The notes: generated from the sequence alone by a model not told the origin. A DNA stretch of 64,000 nt from Oscillospiraceae bacterium (GCA_017460955.1 JAFTZY010000048.1:1-64000); one strand, 5' to 3'. Shown: positions 42,141 to 50,942, numbered from the stretch's first letter. A program made the numbers and translations.

Positions 42141-44246
42141 TCAGGACTGCTCTGACAGATAGAGCTGCGCCCTTCTCTGGATGGCATCGGCGGCCTCCTG
42201 TGCGGTGCAGTCCCCGGCAATGTACTTTCCGGCCTCCTCCCGGACGATGCCAGAGAGGGCGTCATCGATCAGAGCGCCGGTCAGCTCCCCCTCGAGCAGC
42301 GCCCGCACGGTCCGCGCATCCTCCTGCGTGGGGTCGGGGATGCTGCCCGCGTAGTAGCCGTACCCCCTCGATGCCCCCTCCCTCGTCTCATATGCGAGCT
42401 TGCGTTCGAGTGCTGCACGGTGGACGGGGAAGCCCCCGCCGACCTCGCCCTCGCGGTACTGGTTCTCCTCGTTCAGGCAGAATCTGATAAACTCCCAGCA
42501 CAGATCCTTGTTCTCCGAGCTTGCCAGAACGGCGGTCTCACCGATCGGATAGACGATCCCGCTGCTCTCCCCGGACGGATCGATCCCGAGGAGGCGGATA
42601 TCCTCCTCGCGCAGTGCGTTGCCGCGCACGGCCCGCAGATCCATAAGGCATCGCATCGGGCAGCGGCAGAGAAGCGCACGGTCCCCCATGAAGCCGTCCT
42701 CATCCGGAGGATTCCCCTCTTTAGGGGTAGTCCCGGAAAGCTCGAGCAGAGCGACGACTTCCGGGCTGTCAAAGCTGCATGTGCCGGTCTCGTAATCGAC
42801 ATAGCTGCCAAGTCTTTGCAGCACGATCTGCTCGAAGGTGTCATCCGCAAAATAGGTCATTCCCTCCGGGAGCTGCAGTCCCAGAAGTGCGGAGGGGGTG
42901 TCTGCCGAAAGGCCGGATACCAGGCCGCTCTGTGCCGCAAAGCTGTCGATACAGAACCGGAAGGACACGCATTCGAGCCTGCCCTTGTAGGCAGTCGAAC
43001 CGAGCACGGGCATGAAGTAATCCTCCTCCCGGAAATCCGGATCCTGTGCCATCCACGAGTACAGGTCCTCAAAGAGCCCCTTATTGGAGAGCTTCTTGTC
43101 ATCCGTGCGCAGCAGGACCATATCCGGCACCACCCCGGCAAGGAGATCCTGCTCAAAGCGCTCCTGTGCGCGTTCATAGCTCCCCTCCTCGTCCGCATAG
43201 GAATGCACCACGAGCTGTGCGTCCTGTGACTGCCGGTTGAAGCGGTTGATGCGGGCCATATCGTCCTGATAAAACTCGACCGCCGCCACGTCCACCGTGC
43301 GGATGCGTGCTGCCTCCTCCTGTGTCCGGGGCGTGAGGAGCCATCCGCTTTTCCGGAACACATCCGTATCCGTCTCCCACACGGCATACTGCCCGTTTTC
43401 GAGCACCGCGCAGTCGCTGACCTTCGCAAAGCCGGAGGCGGTAAGATCTACAAGCACGTCACACGCCACGTCATCGGTACGGATGCCGCACAGATTTTCC
43501 CCGTCACTGTACAAAAGGGCATAGTCCCCCTCGCCGTCAGCGTAGTACCCGTCGTTGTGTCCCTCCCTTGGCAGACCGTCCCCGCCAAGGGCAGTGCATT
43601 GCAGCGTGTCCCGGTCAAGCCGATGGGGGGCCATGCCGTCCGGCACGACCCAGACCGTATCGTCCGGCGAGATGCAGAGCTTTGCATAGGCGCCCGGGCA
43701 GTCCGCGTCCTGCACCGTGCCGTCCGGGGAAACGATGCGCAGTCCCTTCTCGGACGTGACGAGCTGCGTCCCGTCCGTGAGCCGGCACCAGTCATACACC
43801 CAGGTATCCTCACCCCACAGCGCGGTGACGTCCTGTTCGTCCTCCACGGAAAGCGCATCGTCGAGCGTCAAGAGCGTGTAGCGGTATTCCGCACCGTCCG
43901 GCGCGTGTTCCGTACACAGCAAAAGATAGCAGTCCTCCTGCCTTGCAGCGCCCGCGACCCCGAGGACGTCCGGGAGCGCCGACTGCATAAAGCGCCTGTC
44001 CGACGGATCGACGAGCACAAGGGAATAGTCCTCGCCATCGCCCCTCCAGCCGCCCAGCAAGAGCTTGTCCCCGGCGTACAGAAGGTTCATCCCGTCCGTT
44101 TCGCCGCCCTTTGTGAGCGGCACGGCGCTGCATGTGTGGGACAGTATCCCACGGGGCGCATCGGCAGTTTCCGGCCGGCTTTCCGCGCAGGCGGTCAGCA
44201 GCACCAGCATGGCGGCTGCCGGGCAGAGCAGTTGTGTGATCTTCAT
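42141..44246 (-). CDS. Lipoprotein: N-terminal repeat/propeller-like domain fused to a solute-binding domain
   Basis: The 701-residue protein has a lipoprotein signal (lipobox LLTAC within the first 20 residues). Residues about 30-310 are beta-rich with repeated short strands (LLYAGDKLLLGGW, TLLTLDD, GTQLVTSEKGLRIVSPDG, ENGQYAVWETDTD), suggesting a beta-propeller. Residues about 320-700 look like a family 1 extracellular solute-binding protein (INRFNRQSQDAQLVVHSY, LLAGVVPDMVLL, a late GESSGIVYPIGETAVLASS and KDLCWEFIRFCL). No ABC permease or ATPase genes are adjacent. It may be a sensor or binding subunit for a transporter elsewhere. GGGAGGG precedes the ATG at 44246. Confidence 0.8.
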   Translation of the reverse strand: MKITQLLCPAAAMLVLLTACAESRPETADAPRGILSHTCSAVPLTKGGETDGMNLLYAGDKLLLGGWRGDGEDYSLVLVDPSDRRFMQSALPDVLGVAGAARQEDCYLLLCTEHAPDGAEYRYTLLTLDDALSVEDEQDVTALWGEDTWVYDWCRLTDGTQLVTSEKGLRIVSPDGTVQDADCPGAYAKLCISPDDTVWVVPDGMAPHRLDRDTLQCTALGGDGLPREGHNDGYYADGEGDYALLYSDGENLCGIRTDDVACDVLVDLTASGFAKVSDCAVLENGQYAVWETDTDVFRKSGWLLTPRTQEEAARIRTVDVAAVEFYQDDMARINRFNRQSQDAQLVVHSYADEEGSYERAQERFEQDLLAGVVPDMVLLRTDDKKLSNKGLFEDLYSWMAQDPDFREEDYFMPVLGSTAYKGRLECVSFRFCIDSFAAQSGLVSGLSADTPSALLGLQLPEGMTYFADDTFEQIVLQRLGSYVDYETGTCSFDSPEVVALLELSGTTPKEGNPPDEDGFMGDRALLCRCPMRCLMDLRAVRGNALREEDIRLLGIDPSGESSGIVYPIGETAVLASSENKDLCWEFIRFCLNEENQYREGEVGGGFPVHRAALERKLAYETREGASRGYGYYAGSIPDPTQEDARTVRALLEGELTGALIDDALSGIVREEAGKYIAGDCTAQEAADAIQRRAQLYLSEQS

Positions 44247-44403
44247 ACGGATCCCTCCCATGTGTTGTATCGCTACTCTATATACACACAGGGGGCGGAA
44301 AACCTGACAGATCCTCCGCATTTTGTCGGAATAAACAAATCGGGCGCGGCAAATTTGTAGGGTCAGCACAAAGCCCCGCAGCGGATACCACGGGGCGCAT
44401 ACG

Positions 44404-44820
44404 CTATTTTTTCTGCATGGCAGCAAGTGCCTCGATGAGCGCCCTGCAGCCCTCCTCCGGGTCATGCAGTCCGGAGACGGTCCGTTCCATCGGGCAGATG
44501 TCCGTACCCTGCCGGTTGATAATGCGGTCCGTCAGCTCTCCGTAGATGCAGGGGATCCCGTGTTCCTCGAGGTACCTCCTGCCGCTCTCCGACATCACAG
44601 CGCCGTACACGGCACGGATCCCGGCCTTCACAAAGAGCATGGCGGCTGCCTTCCCGACGATCACATCGGCGCAGGAAAAGCCTTCCAGGTCCCGGCCCTC
44701 CCCGATCAGACGCAGCATTGGGTAGATGCCGCGTCCGTCCTCGGTGAGGAGCTCCTCCCCCCTGCACAGGCACAGCGAATGCCCGGGGAGCTGTGCGACG
44801 GCCCTTTCAAAATCGGTCAT
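44404..44820 (-). CDS. DUF1893 domain protein
   Basis: The 138-residue protein matches the DUF1893 family by its SLCLCRGEELLTEDGRGIYPML, then DVIVGKAAAMLFVKAGIRAVYGAVMSESG and CPMERTV, in a deaminase-like alpha/beta fold. The function of this family is not established. Its start overlaps the end of the membrane protein gene upstream by 14 bases, so the two are translationally coupled and probably act together. Confidence 0.85.
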   Translation of the reverse strand: MTDFERAVAQLPGHSLCLCRGEELLTEDGRGIYPMLRLIGEGRDLEGFSCADVIVGKAAAMLFVKAGIRAVYGAVMSESGRRYLEEHGIPCIYGELTDRIINRQGTDICPMERTVSGLHDPEEGCRALIEALAAMQKK

Positions 44821-45397
44821 GCGGCGCCTCCTGCAACAGCATACGGCGCAGTGCCATCACGATGAGGGGCGCCAGCACGGCCTGCACGGCAAGACCTGCA
44901 AAGCCCGTGCGGATCTGCCCCCAGATCATGGGGACGGTGAAGTCCGTCATGCTCTGTGTCAGGGCGATTGTTCCTAAAAATACGGCTCTGCCAGTGAGCT
45001 GCGCGAGAATCACGGCGGGGAAGCTCCACAGTGCATGAACAGCGATCCTGCCGGTGAACAGCCCCGAAACAACTGCAAAAACTGCAAGCTCGATCACCAT
45101 GAACGGCAGACGGGCCGCTGCCGGCATGGGGCTGCCCATGAGGGAAGTCAGGCAGAAGCTGACGAGCGGCGAGAGGATGCCGACGGCAAGGCCCCAGCGG
45201 GTGCCCAGGAGTGCGCCGCCGATGAGCACCGGCAGGTACATCGGCAGCCACTGCACACCGCCCGGTGCGCCCAGTGCCAGATGCACGAGCTGCGGCAGGA
45301 GCACGGCCAGTGCGATGAGTCCTGCACAGACAAGTGTATGATAGGTGATGCGTCTGCCCGCGGTCAGGCCGCGGCGGACAAGTGCGGTTTCAAACAT
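44807..45397 (-). CDS. Integral membrane protein, ECF-transporter S-component-like
   Basis: The 196-residue protein has about six hydrophobic segments (TLVCAGLIALAVLLPQLV; YLPVLIGGALLG; LAVGILSPLVSFCLTSL; LPFMVIELAVFAVVSGLF; and two more). Arrangement and length resemble the S components of ECF vitamin or cofactor transporters (e.g. GxLLGxxxGxxxG-type loops). The ligand is unknown. AGGAGGT precedes the ATG at 45397. It lies 16 bases after an aldo/keto reductase with ferredoxin clusters and is coupled to a DUF1893 gene. Confidence 0.72.
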   Translation of the reverse strand: MFETALVRRGLTAGRRITYHTLVCAGLIALAVLLPQLVHLALGAPGGVQWLPMYLPVLIGGALLGTRWGLAVGILSPLVSFCLTSLMGSPMPAAARLPFMVIELAVFAVVSGLFTGRIAVHALWSFPAVILAQLTGRAVFLGTIALTQSMTDFTVPMIWGQIRTGFAGLAVQAVLAPLIVMALRRMLLQEAPHDRF

Positions 45398-45413
45398 GGT
45401 GGGATACCTCCTG

Positions 45414-46520
45414 TCAGTGTTCAAACGCTGCGGCAACATCGCCGAGCAGCTTTCGGATGGGCAGATGCTGCGGGCAGATCTCCTCGCACTGGCCGCAGCC
45501 GATGCAGTCGGAGGCCTTGCCGCCCTGCCTGGTATAGACTTCATTGTAATAATAGCCCGGGTTCCAGTCGTGCGTCAGCTCCTTGGTGTTCATGCACGAG
45601 AACAGATCGGGAATGGAGATCTGCATGGGACACCCGGCGGTGCAGTACCGGCAGGCGGTGCATTCGATGAGCTTCTTGCTGTGCAGGATCTCCACGACCC
45701 GGCGCACGGCTGCATGCTCCTCCTCGGAGAGGGGCTTGAATTCCTTCATGTACGAGATGTTGTCCTCGAGCTGGGACAGATCGCTCATCCCCGAGAGGAT
45801 GCACAGCATTCCCTCAAAGCCCGCCGCAAAGCGGATGGCATAGCTTGCGGGACTGCCGCCGCCGGCCGCTTCAAGGACATGCTTTGCAGCATCGGGCAGG
45901 CGCACAAGGTTGCCGCCCTTGACCGGCTCCATGACGAGCACGGGCTTGTGATGCTTCCGACAGACCTCGTAGACCTTCCGGCTCTGCACGGCGGCATCGT
46001 CATAGTCGAGGTAGTTGGACCGGATCTGCACGACTTCGATCTCCGGGTAATCGTGCAGGATCTGCTCGAGCACCTCGGCGGTGTCGTGGAAGGAAATGCC
46101 CACATGACGGATCTTCCCCTCCCGCTTGAGCTCGAATGCCGTTTCATAGGCGCAGCATCTTCTGAACTTCTGATAATTCCCTGCATTCTGGGCGTGCATG
46201 AGGTAGAAATCGAAGTATTCCACGCCGCACCACCCAAGCTGGTTCTCAAAGAAGGGCCGGATGTCCTCCTCCTTGTCAAAATAACTGTCGGTGAGCTTAT
46301 TCGTGAGCAGATACGCCTCCCGCGGGTAGCGGCTCGTCAGGCAGCTGCGGATGGCGGTCTCACTCTGCCCGCCCAGATAGCCGTGCGCCGTATCGAAGTA
46401 GTTGAACCCCTCCCCGATAAAGCGGTCGATCATCCGGCAGAACTGCGGCTCATCGACCTTTCCGTTCTTCATCGGCAGCCGCATACAGCCAAATGCCAGC
46501 TTCTTTTTTACCTTGTCCAT
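45414..46520 (-). CDS. Aldo/keto reductase with C-terminal 4Fe-4S ferredoxin domain
   Basis: The 368-residue protein has the AKR barrel (FGCMRLPM, the catalytic Asp/Tyr region FDTAHGYLGG, KLTDS, LMHAQN, HVGISFHD) and a C-terminal two-cluster ferredoxin domain (CTACRYCTAGCP and CIGCGQCEEICP). This fused architecture is common in anaerobic Firmicutes; the substrate is not known. AAGGAGGT precedes the start at 46520. It heads a three-gene transcript with the ECF-S-like and DUF1893 genes. Confidence 0.92.
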   Translation of the reverse strand: MDKVKKKLAFGCMRLPMKNGKVDEPQFCRMIDRFIGEGFNYFDTAHGYLGGQSETAIRSCLTSRYPREAYLLTNKLTDSYFDKEEDIRPFFENQLGWCGVEYFDFYLMHAQNAGNYQKFRRCCAYETAFELKREGKIRHVGISFHDTAEVLEQILHDYPEIEVVQIRSNYLDYDDAAVQSRKVYEVCRKHHKPVLVMEPVKGGNLVRLPDAAKHVLEAAGGGSPASYAIRFAAGFEGMLCILSGMSDLSQLEDNISYMKEFKPLSEEEHAAVRRVVEILHSKKLIECTACRYCTAGCPMQISIPDLFSCMNTKELTHDWNPGYYYNEVYTRQGGKASDCIGCGQCEEICPQHLPIRKLLGDVAAAFEH

Positions 46521-46582
46521 ACATGACCTCCTTTTGTCTTCCCAAAGTGGGCGCACCCCTTGCACGCAAGGGGGTTAGGAAC

Positions 46583-46611
46583 ATTATAGCATAGTTTTTT
46601 CTGAAAATCAA
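46583..46611 (-). promoter_or_regulatory. Promoter of the aldo/keto reductase operon
   Basis: On the minus strand TTGATT (46611-46606), 17 bases, and an extended -10 (TGCTATAAT, core 46588-46583). A hairpin CCCCTTGC/GCAAGGGG follows in the leader. Confidence 0.75.
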
Positions 46612-46653
46612 TTCCTTTTTTGGATAAATTTCATAAGAGACCCTTATAGATGC

Positions 46654-46686
46654 AAAAACGGCCCCGGAGCCGTGGACTCCGGGGCC
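46654..46686 (-). terminator. Terminator of the dockerin metallopeptidase gene
   Basis: GGCCCCGGAG (46660-46669) pairs with CTCCGGGGCC (46677-46686). On the minus strand five Ts follow (46658-46654); the plus side also has a TTTT. Confidence 0.88.
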
Positions 46687-46699
46687 TTTTGCTGTTTCT

Positions 46700-48160
46700 T
46701 TACTTGGCCGTGAACAGAAGCTGCTTCATGCGCACCAGGTCATAGATATCGAGCCGGTCATCCTCATAGAGGTCCCCCGCCTTCCAGTCGGCCAGGGGCG
46801 TGTCCGTCACACGCACCAGCCATTTCTGTGTCAGGACCAGATCGGTCAGATCGAACACGCCGCTTGCATCCACATCGCCGGGCGTGCGGTGAGCATTCTG
46901 CTCGAGTGTGAGCTCGAGCACCTGCACGATCTGTCCGGTGCTGTCATAGGTAAAGCGGATGGTCACGCGGTCCCCTGCCTCATAGTAGGCAAGATTCCGG
47001 CTGTCATCGCCGGCATAGTAGTCCGTGCCGGTAAACCGGTAGCTGCCGTTCTGGGCAAAGCTGATCGTACCGCCGTTTTCATCGAGTGTCACACCGGTGA
47101 TGGTATCCGTGAAGGAGGTCTCCGTAACAGGCTGCTCCGTGGGCGCCTCGGTCGGTACCTCCGTGGGGGCGTCAGTCGGTGCCTCCGTGGGGGCCTCGGT
47201 CGGATCGGGCAGGGCATTTGCCAGATCGAATCGGCCGGATTCGTCCTTGATCTTCGTCCACATATAGCGCAGCATCCAGCCGTCGAAATCCGTGATCTTC
47301 ACAGCGGAGCCGGCCATCATGATGGAATTCTCCCCGCCGGGGAAGCCTCCGGGCGGGAAGCCGTCCGATTCGCCCTCACCGCCGTAGAAATCCGTCATGC
47401 CAAAGCCGTGGCCGATCTCATGCTCAAGCACATGCAGACTGCCGTTCTGGATCATGCCGAAATACGCCGTATCCGACAGGCGCTGTCCCCAGTCGCCGCC
47501 GCAGCCGCCGATGTCCGGGAAGCCCTGCGTGGCCCACATGTACATGTCAAAGCGCTTATCCAGTCCGCCGGGATACTCATACCAGGTCTCGGTAAAATGG
47601 TCAAAGCGCGACAGCTCCGAGGGTGCATACGGCTCCCTGTCCGGGATGGTGTCCCGCCCGTTGGTGGTATCGTACTGCGCGTCGTAGTAGCGGGTGTCCG
47701 TATAGACGATCTCGTCATCGTGCAGGTCCAGAAGGCAGCTCTTGTCAATGACGGCCCATCCCACGACCTTGACATTGATGTGGTCATACGGCCAGTTCTC
47801 ATAGCCTGCCAGCCAGTCATTCCAGGCATTGATGCAGTCCGAAAGCATCTGCTCGATCTGCTGCCGCTGCTCATAGGTCACGGTGTTATAGGACTGCCAC
47901 TTGACCACATAGTTGATCGTGCCCTTGCCTGCGACGATCTGGTCGAAGATCGTGTTGCGTCTGACAGTGGACTGCTCCCGCTCGATACGGTTCGTCCAGA
48001 TCCAGTCGGCGGCATACTGATACTCGGACGGCATATCCGACAGGCTCACTGCCGATGCGCTGATCGGCGCGGGACTGATCGCAGTTTTCTGCACAGCCGC
48101 CGGAGCCAGGCACATGGCCGCTGCCAGCAGTACGGCAGCGATCCGGTTTCTCTTGTTCAT
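46700..48160 (-). CDS. Secreted metzincin-type metallopeptidase with dockerin
   Basis: The 486-residue protein has a signal peptide (1-37), a catalytic domain with the zinc motif HEIGHGFGMTD (His247, Glu248, His251, Asp256; HExxHxxGxxD) in LEHEIGHGF, and a Met-containing turn IMMAGSAV. A Pro/Thr/Glu-rich linker (PTEAPTEAPTDAPTEV) and a beta-sandwich precede a C-terminal dockerin (GDVDASGVFDLTDLVLTQKWL and GDLYEDDRLDIYDLVRMKQLL). A cellulosome-attached protease would be unusual; it may process host-plant or competitor proteins or the cellulosome itself (inference). GGGGGA lies 6 bases before ATG 48160. Divergent from the hybrid regulator at 48375, with shared operators. Confidence 0.9.
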   Translation of the reverse strand: MNKRNRIAAVLLAAAMCLAPAAVQKTAISPAPISASAVSLSDMPSEYQYAADWIWTNRIEREQSTVRRNTIFDQIVAGKGTINYVVKWQSYNTVTYEQRQQIEQMLSDCINAWNDWLAGYENWPYDHINVKVVGWAVIDKSCLLDLHDDEIVYTDTRYYDAQYDTTNGRDTIPDREPYAPSELSRFDHFTETWYEYPGGLDKRFDMYMWATQGFPDIGGCGGDWGQRLSDTAYFGMIQNGSLHVLEHEIGHGFGMTDFYGGEGESDGFPPGGFPGGENSIMMAGSAVKITDFDGWMLRYMWTKIKDESGRFDLANALPDPTEAPTEAPTDAPTEVPTEAPTEQPVTETSFTDTITGVTLDENGGTISFAQNGSYRFTGTDYYAGDDSRNLAYYEAGDRVTIRFTYDSTGQIVQVLELTLEQNAHRTPGDVDASGVFDLTDLVLTQKWLVRVTDTPLADWKAGDLYEDDRLDIYDLVRMKQLLFTAK

Positions 48161-48204
48161 CGAATCCCCCATTTCTTGTTTTGTTGATATTCCCACAAAA
48201 CATA

Positions 48205-48227
48205 ACAATTTGTATACTTTTATTGTA
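48205..48227. promoter_or_regulatory. Putative operator 1 (overlaps the -10 of the metallopeptidase)
   Basis: ACAAT and ATTGT arms separated by 12 bases (48205-48209, 48222-48226). A second copy lies at 48283-48305; 20 of 23 bases match. The right arm overlaps the -10 box of the metallopeptidase promoter. Confidence 0.7.
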
Positions 48228-48250
48228 CAGCATCACGCACCGGCTGTCAA
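48222..48250 (-). promoter_or_regulatory. Promoter of the dockerin metallopeptidase
   Basis: On the minus strand TTGACA (48250-48245), a 17-base spacer and TACAAT (48227-48222). Confidence 0.8.
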
Positions 48251-48282
48251 TCGAAAATCGTCCGGATTTCGGATTTCTATTT

Positions 48283-48305
48283 ACAATTTGTAAGCCTTTA
48301 TTGTA
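48283..48305. promoter_or_regulatory. Putative operator 2 (beside the -35 of the regulator)
   Basis: Second copy of the ACAAT-N12-ATTGT site, 78 bases from the first. It ends 9 bases before the -35 box of the hybrid regulator gene. Confidence 0.7.
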
Positions 48306-48313
48306 AAATAGTC

Positions 48314-48342
48314 TTGATTTTTGGGTCCCATTGTGCTATAAT
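48314..48342 (+). promoter_or_regulatory. Promoter of the hybrid regulator gene
   Basis: TTGATT (48314-48319), 17 bases, and TATAAT (48337-48342) with an extended TG before it. Confidence 0.8.
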
Positions 48343-48374
48343 GATACAATAACGGCGGACAGGGGGTGACAGCG

Positions 48375-50066
48375 ATGGAAAAGCGTCCGCTCATCGGGAT
48401 CGTGACATCGGTCCTTGCAAGGGAGTATCTTCGCAGCATCGTCCGCGGCGCTGCAGCACAGGCACGCTCCTGCGGCTGTGATGTGATCGTGCTCTCGCCC
48501 CTCACAGGGCTCACGCGCCCCGGCAGACATGCGGCGGCGGAGCAGGCGGTCTATGAGCTGATCGCCTCCCCGGAGTTCGACGGGTTCCTCTATGTCAAGG
48601 ATGACACGTCCATGGGCAGGGAGGCGATCGGGCAGATCGAGGCGAAGCTCGTGCGCTCGAACAGGTACGTTATGACGGTGGACGAGCAGGAGCATCCGGT
48701 GTTTGACAGTACGCAGTATGATGATTACGACGATTTCGGGAAGGTCGTGCGGCATCTGATCGAGGTCCACGGCTACAGGCGCATCTACTGCCTGACAGGC
48801 CCCGCGGACAGCTACCAGGCACGCACCCGTCTGCGTGCGTACCGGGACTGTATGGACGAGCATGGGCTGTACTATGACGAGGGGTACTACAGCTGCGGGA
48901 CCTTCTGGGTGGATGCTGCCATCGCCTATGCACGGCGGCTCCTGTCCGGGGAGCTGCCCATGCCGGAGGCGGTGGTGTGCGGCAACGATGTCATGGCCAT
49001 GGCGCTCATCAAATCCCTGCAAGGCGGCGGTGTGCGTGTCCCGGAGGAGGTGGCAGTGGCAGGCTATGACGGCTACCCCTTTGCTGCAAATGTGGATCTC
49101 ACGCTCACGACCTATGCCCGCAACCACTACAAGCTTGGCGCGGATGCCGTGCGCAGGCTCTACCGGAATATGACCGGACGGCTGTGCAAGACCGTGCAGC
49201 GCCCGGGAAGCGGCTTTCGCATCGGCAGCTCCTGCGGCTGCACGAGCGTCCCTGCCAAGAAGATGCGCACTGCCTCCCCCGATGCAAGGCCCCGGATGTG
49301 GGAGGAGGATGTATTTTCCGATGATCTGGCGATCGATCTGACGCTGGCGGACTCCGTTCCGGAGCTGCTCCGGCGGGCACTCGGACACGGGGATACGCTC
49401 TATGAAGCCGAGCGGCTCTCGGTGTTCCTGTATGAACCGGACGGACAGCTCAGGCTGGCTGCCGGGCGCACGCAGGACGGCGTGGTCCGGATCGGCACGG
49501 GCGAGCCTGTCACACCGCTGCAGGTCTCGCGTTTTTTGCAGCACACCGCCACAGCGGAGACGGTGTTCGTCTCCCCTCTGCATCTGCATGAGCGGCAGTG
49601 GGGGCTTGTGACCCTCTCCTACGGGATGCACGAGCGCATCTATGACGAGCGTTACCTGTATTTTGTACAGGCACTCTCGGTCGGGCTCGACCGGCTCCTG
49701 CGCACGGATCCGCCTGCGGCATCTCCGCGCAGCCGCAGCCACTCTGCGATGCAGGAGAAGCTCACGGCACTGCGCGAGATGCTGCGCACCTCACCGGAGC
49801 AGCCCTGGACGATCGAGCGCCTGTGCGAGACCTCCGGGATCAGCAAGAGCACCCTGCAAAAGAACTACAAGGCGCTCTTCGGACGCAGTGTCTTTGAGGA
49901 GCTGATCCTCTTCCGGGTGGATATGGCCAAGCGCCTGCTCTCCCGCACGGAGCTGTCCCTCAGTGAGATCAGCCTGCGCTGCGGCTACTCCTCGGAGAGC
50001 TATTTCATGAAGCAGTTCAAGAAGGTCACCACCATGACCCCGACCGAATACCGCAGCTCCCGGTGA
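48375..50066 (+). CDS. Hybrid regulator: LacI-type sensor, GAF-like domain, AraC HTH
   Basis: The 563-residue protein lacks the N-terminal HTH of LacI repressors. Residues about 8-280 resemble the periplasmic-binding-protein sensor (LIGIVTSVLAREYL, DGFLYVKDDTSMG, RRIYCLTGPADSYQAR, VVCGNDVMAMALI, VAVAGYDGYPFA). A GAF-like segment follows (about 310-460). The C-terminal 100 residues are an AraC/XylS DNA-binding domain with two HTHs (WTIERLCETSGISKSTLQ and SLSEISLRCGYSSESYFMKQF). The layout is that of XylR-like sugar regulators. GGGGG lies 8 bases before the ATG at 48375; an upstream in-frame GTG at 48366 is less likely. The paired operators suggest it controls itself and the metallopeptidase. 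Confidence 0.88.
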   Translation: MEKRPLIGIVTSVLAREYLRSIVRGAAAQARSCGCDVIVLSPLTGLTRPGRHAAAEQAVYELIASPEFDGFLYVKDDTSMGREAIGQIEAKLVRSNRYVMTVDEQEHPVFDSTQYDDYDDFGKVVRHLIEVHGYRRIYCLTGPADSYQARTRLRAYRDCMDEHGLYYDEGYYSCGTFWVDAAIAYARRLLSGELPMPEAVVCGNDVMAMALIKSLQGGGVRVPEEVAVAGYDGYPFAANVDLTLTTYARNHYKLGADAVRRLYRNMTGRLCKTVQRPGSGFRIGSSCGCTSVPAKKMRTASPDARPRMWEEDVFSDDLAIDLTLADSVPELLRRALGHGDTLYEAERLSVFLYEPDGQLRLAAGRTQDGVVRIGTGEPVTPLQVSRFLQHTATAETVFVSPLHLHERQWGLVTLSYGMHERIYDERYLYFVQALSVGLDRLLRTDPPAASPRSRSHSAMQEKLTALREMLRTSPEQPWTIERLCETSGISKSTLQKNYKALFGRSVFEELILFRVDMAKRLLSRTELSLSEISLRCGYSSESYFMKQFKKVTTMTPTEYRSSR

Positions 50067-50082
50067 TGCACCCACATGGCAT

Positions 50083-50116
50083 AAAAAACCTCCCCGATAT
50101 CGGGGAGGTCATTTTT
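50083..50116. terminator. Bidirectional terminator
   Basis: A perfect palindromic stem (arms 50088-50095 and 50102-50109, ACCTCCCC type) with A-run on one side and T-run on the other serves both the regulator and the convergent signal peptidase. Confidence 0.9.
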
Positions 50117-50942
50117 ATGTATCCTGTGAATCCTGCGCGGTCCCGCTCTCCGCCTCGGATGCGGGAGCTTCCTGCGCTTTCGTTTCGTCCTCGGGCGGAT
50201 CGTCACCGGATGTGCTCTCCTCCTGCCCGTCAGTATTTTCCGCAGGTGTACTGTCCGAAGGCGCAGGCGTTTCCTGCGGCTCCTCCGGGGTGTCGGATCC
50301 CTGGGGCTGTGCCGCAGCCTTCTCCTCGGTCAGGTCCTGTACCTCGACGGCATCCTCGCTGTCCGTTTCCTGTGCTTTCTCCTCCTCGTCGGACGGCTCG
50401 AAATACATCCGGATGAGGCGGAAGAAGATGAACAGCAGAATAACGAGCGGCAGAATGAAATACCAGCGCAGCTGCACAAAGCGGAAGATCGTTCCCAGCT
50501 TCGGGACCGAAAATTCTACGGTGCCGATCACGCGGTCCTCATCGATGAGGAAGGAATCCTCCGAATCGTTCGCATCACCCTTCGTGCGGAAGCACGTCAC
50601 GCCCGTTCCCTCATAATCCACGATCTTTTCCGTCACACGGTGCGTCAGGTACGCATCACTGCTGCTCGACGGATTGAAGGTGATGATGTCACCGACATCG
50701 ATCTCATCGCCGGAGCGCAGCTTGACCAGCACCATATCTCCCGTTGTGAATTCCGGACTCATGGAAGGGGTCAGAACGGTGTAGTACCGGTACCCGAACA
50801 GTGATTTCTGCGGGCTGCGGTCCACCGCAAAGAGTACCGCGCCCAGGATGATGCCAAGAGCCAGTATATAGATGAAGATCGTCCGGATCACGGAAAAGAT
50901 CCGGTATCCGGCGGACGGACCCGCCTGCTCACGATGCATCAT
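50115..50942 (-). CDS. Signal peptidase I, SipW-like, with acidic tail
   Basis: The 275-residue protein has an N-terminal TM helix (about 18-40), the catalytic Ser60 in LTPSMSPEF and His101 in YLTHRV in place of the usual lysine (the ER/SipW-type Ser-His dyad), the Asp region KGDANDSEDSFLIDEDRVIG, and a second TM (about 163-180). The last 90 residues are Glu/Asp/Pro/Thr-rich and cytoplasmic or external depending on topology; SipW proteins do not normally have such a tail. It removes signal peptides, in Bacillus mainly of biofilm TasA-like proteins. GGAGGAGA precedes the ATG. It follows the foldase gene by 47 bases. Confidence 0.9.
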   Translation of the reverse strand: MMHREQAGPSAGYRIFSVIRTIFIYILALGIILGAVLFAVDRSPQKSLFGYRYYTVLTPSMSPEFTTGDMVLVKLRSGDEIDVGDIITFNPSSSSDAYLTHRVTEKIVDYEGTGVTCFRTKGDANDSEDSFLIDEDRVIGTVEFSVPKLGTIFRFVQLRWYFILPLVILLFIFFRLIRMYFEPSDEEEKAQETDSEDAVEVQDLTEEKAAAQPQGSDTPEEPQETPAPSDSTPAENTDGQEESTSGDDPPEDETKAQEAPASEAESGTAQDSQDT

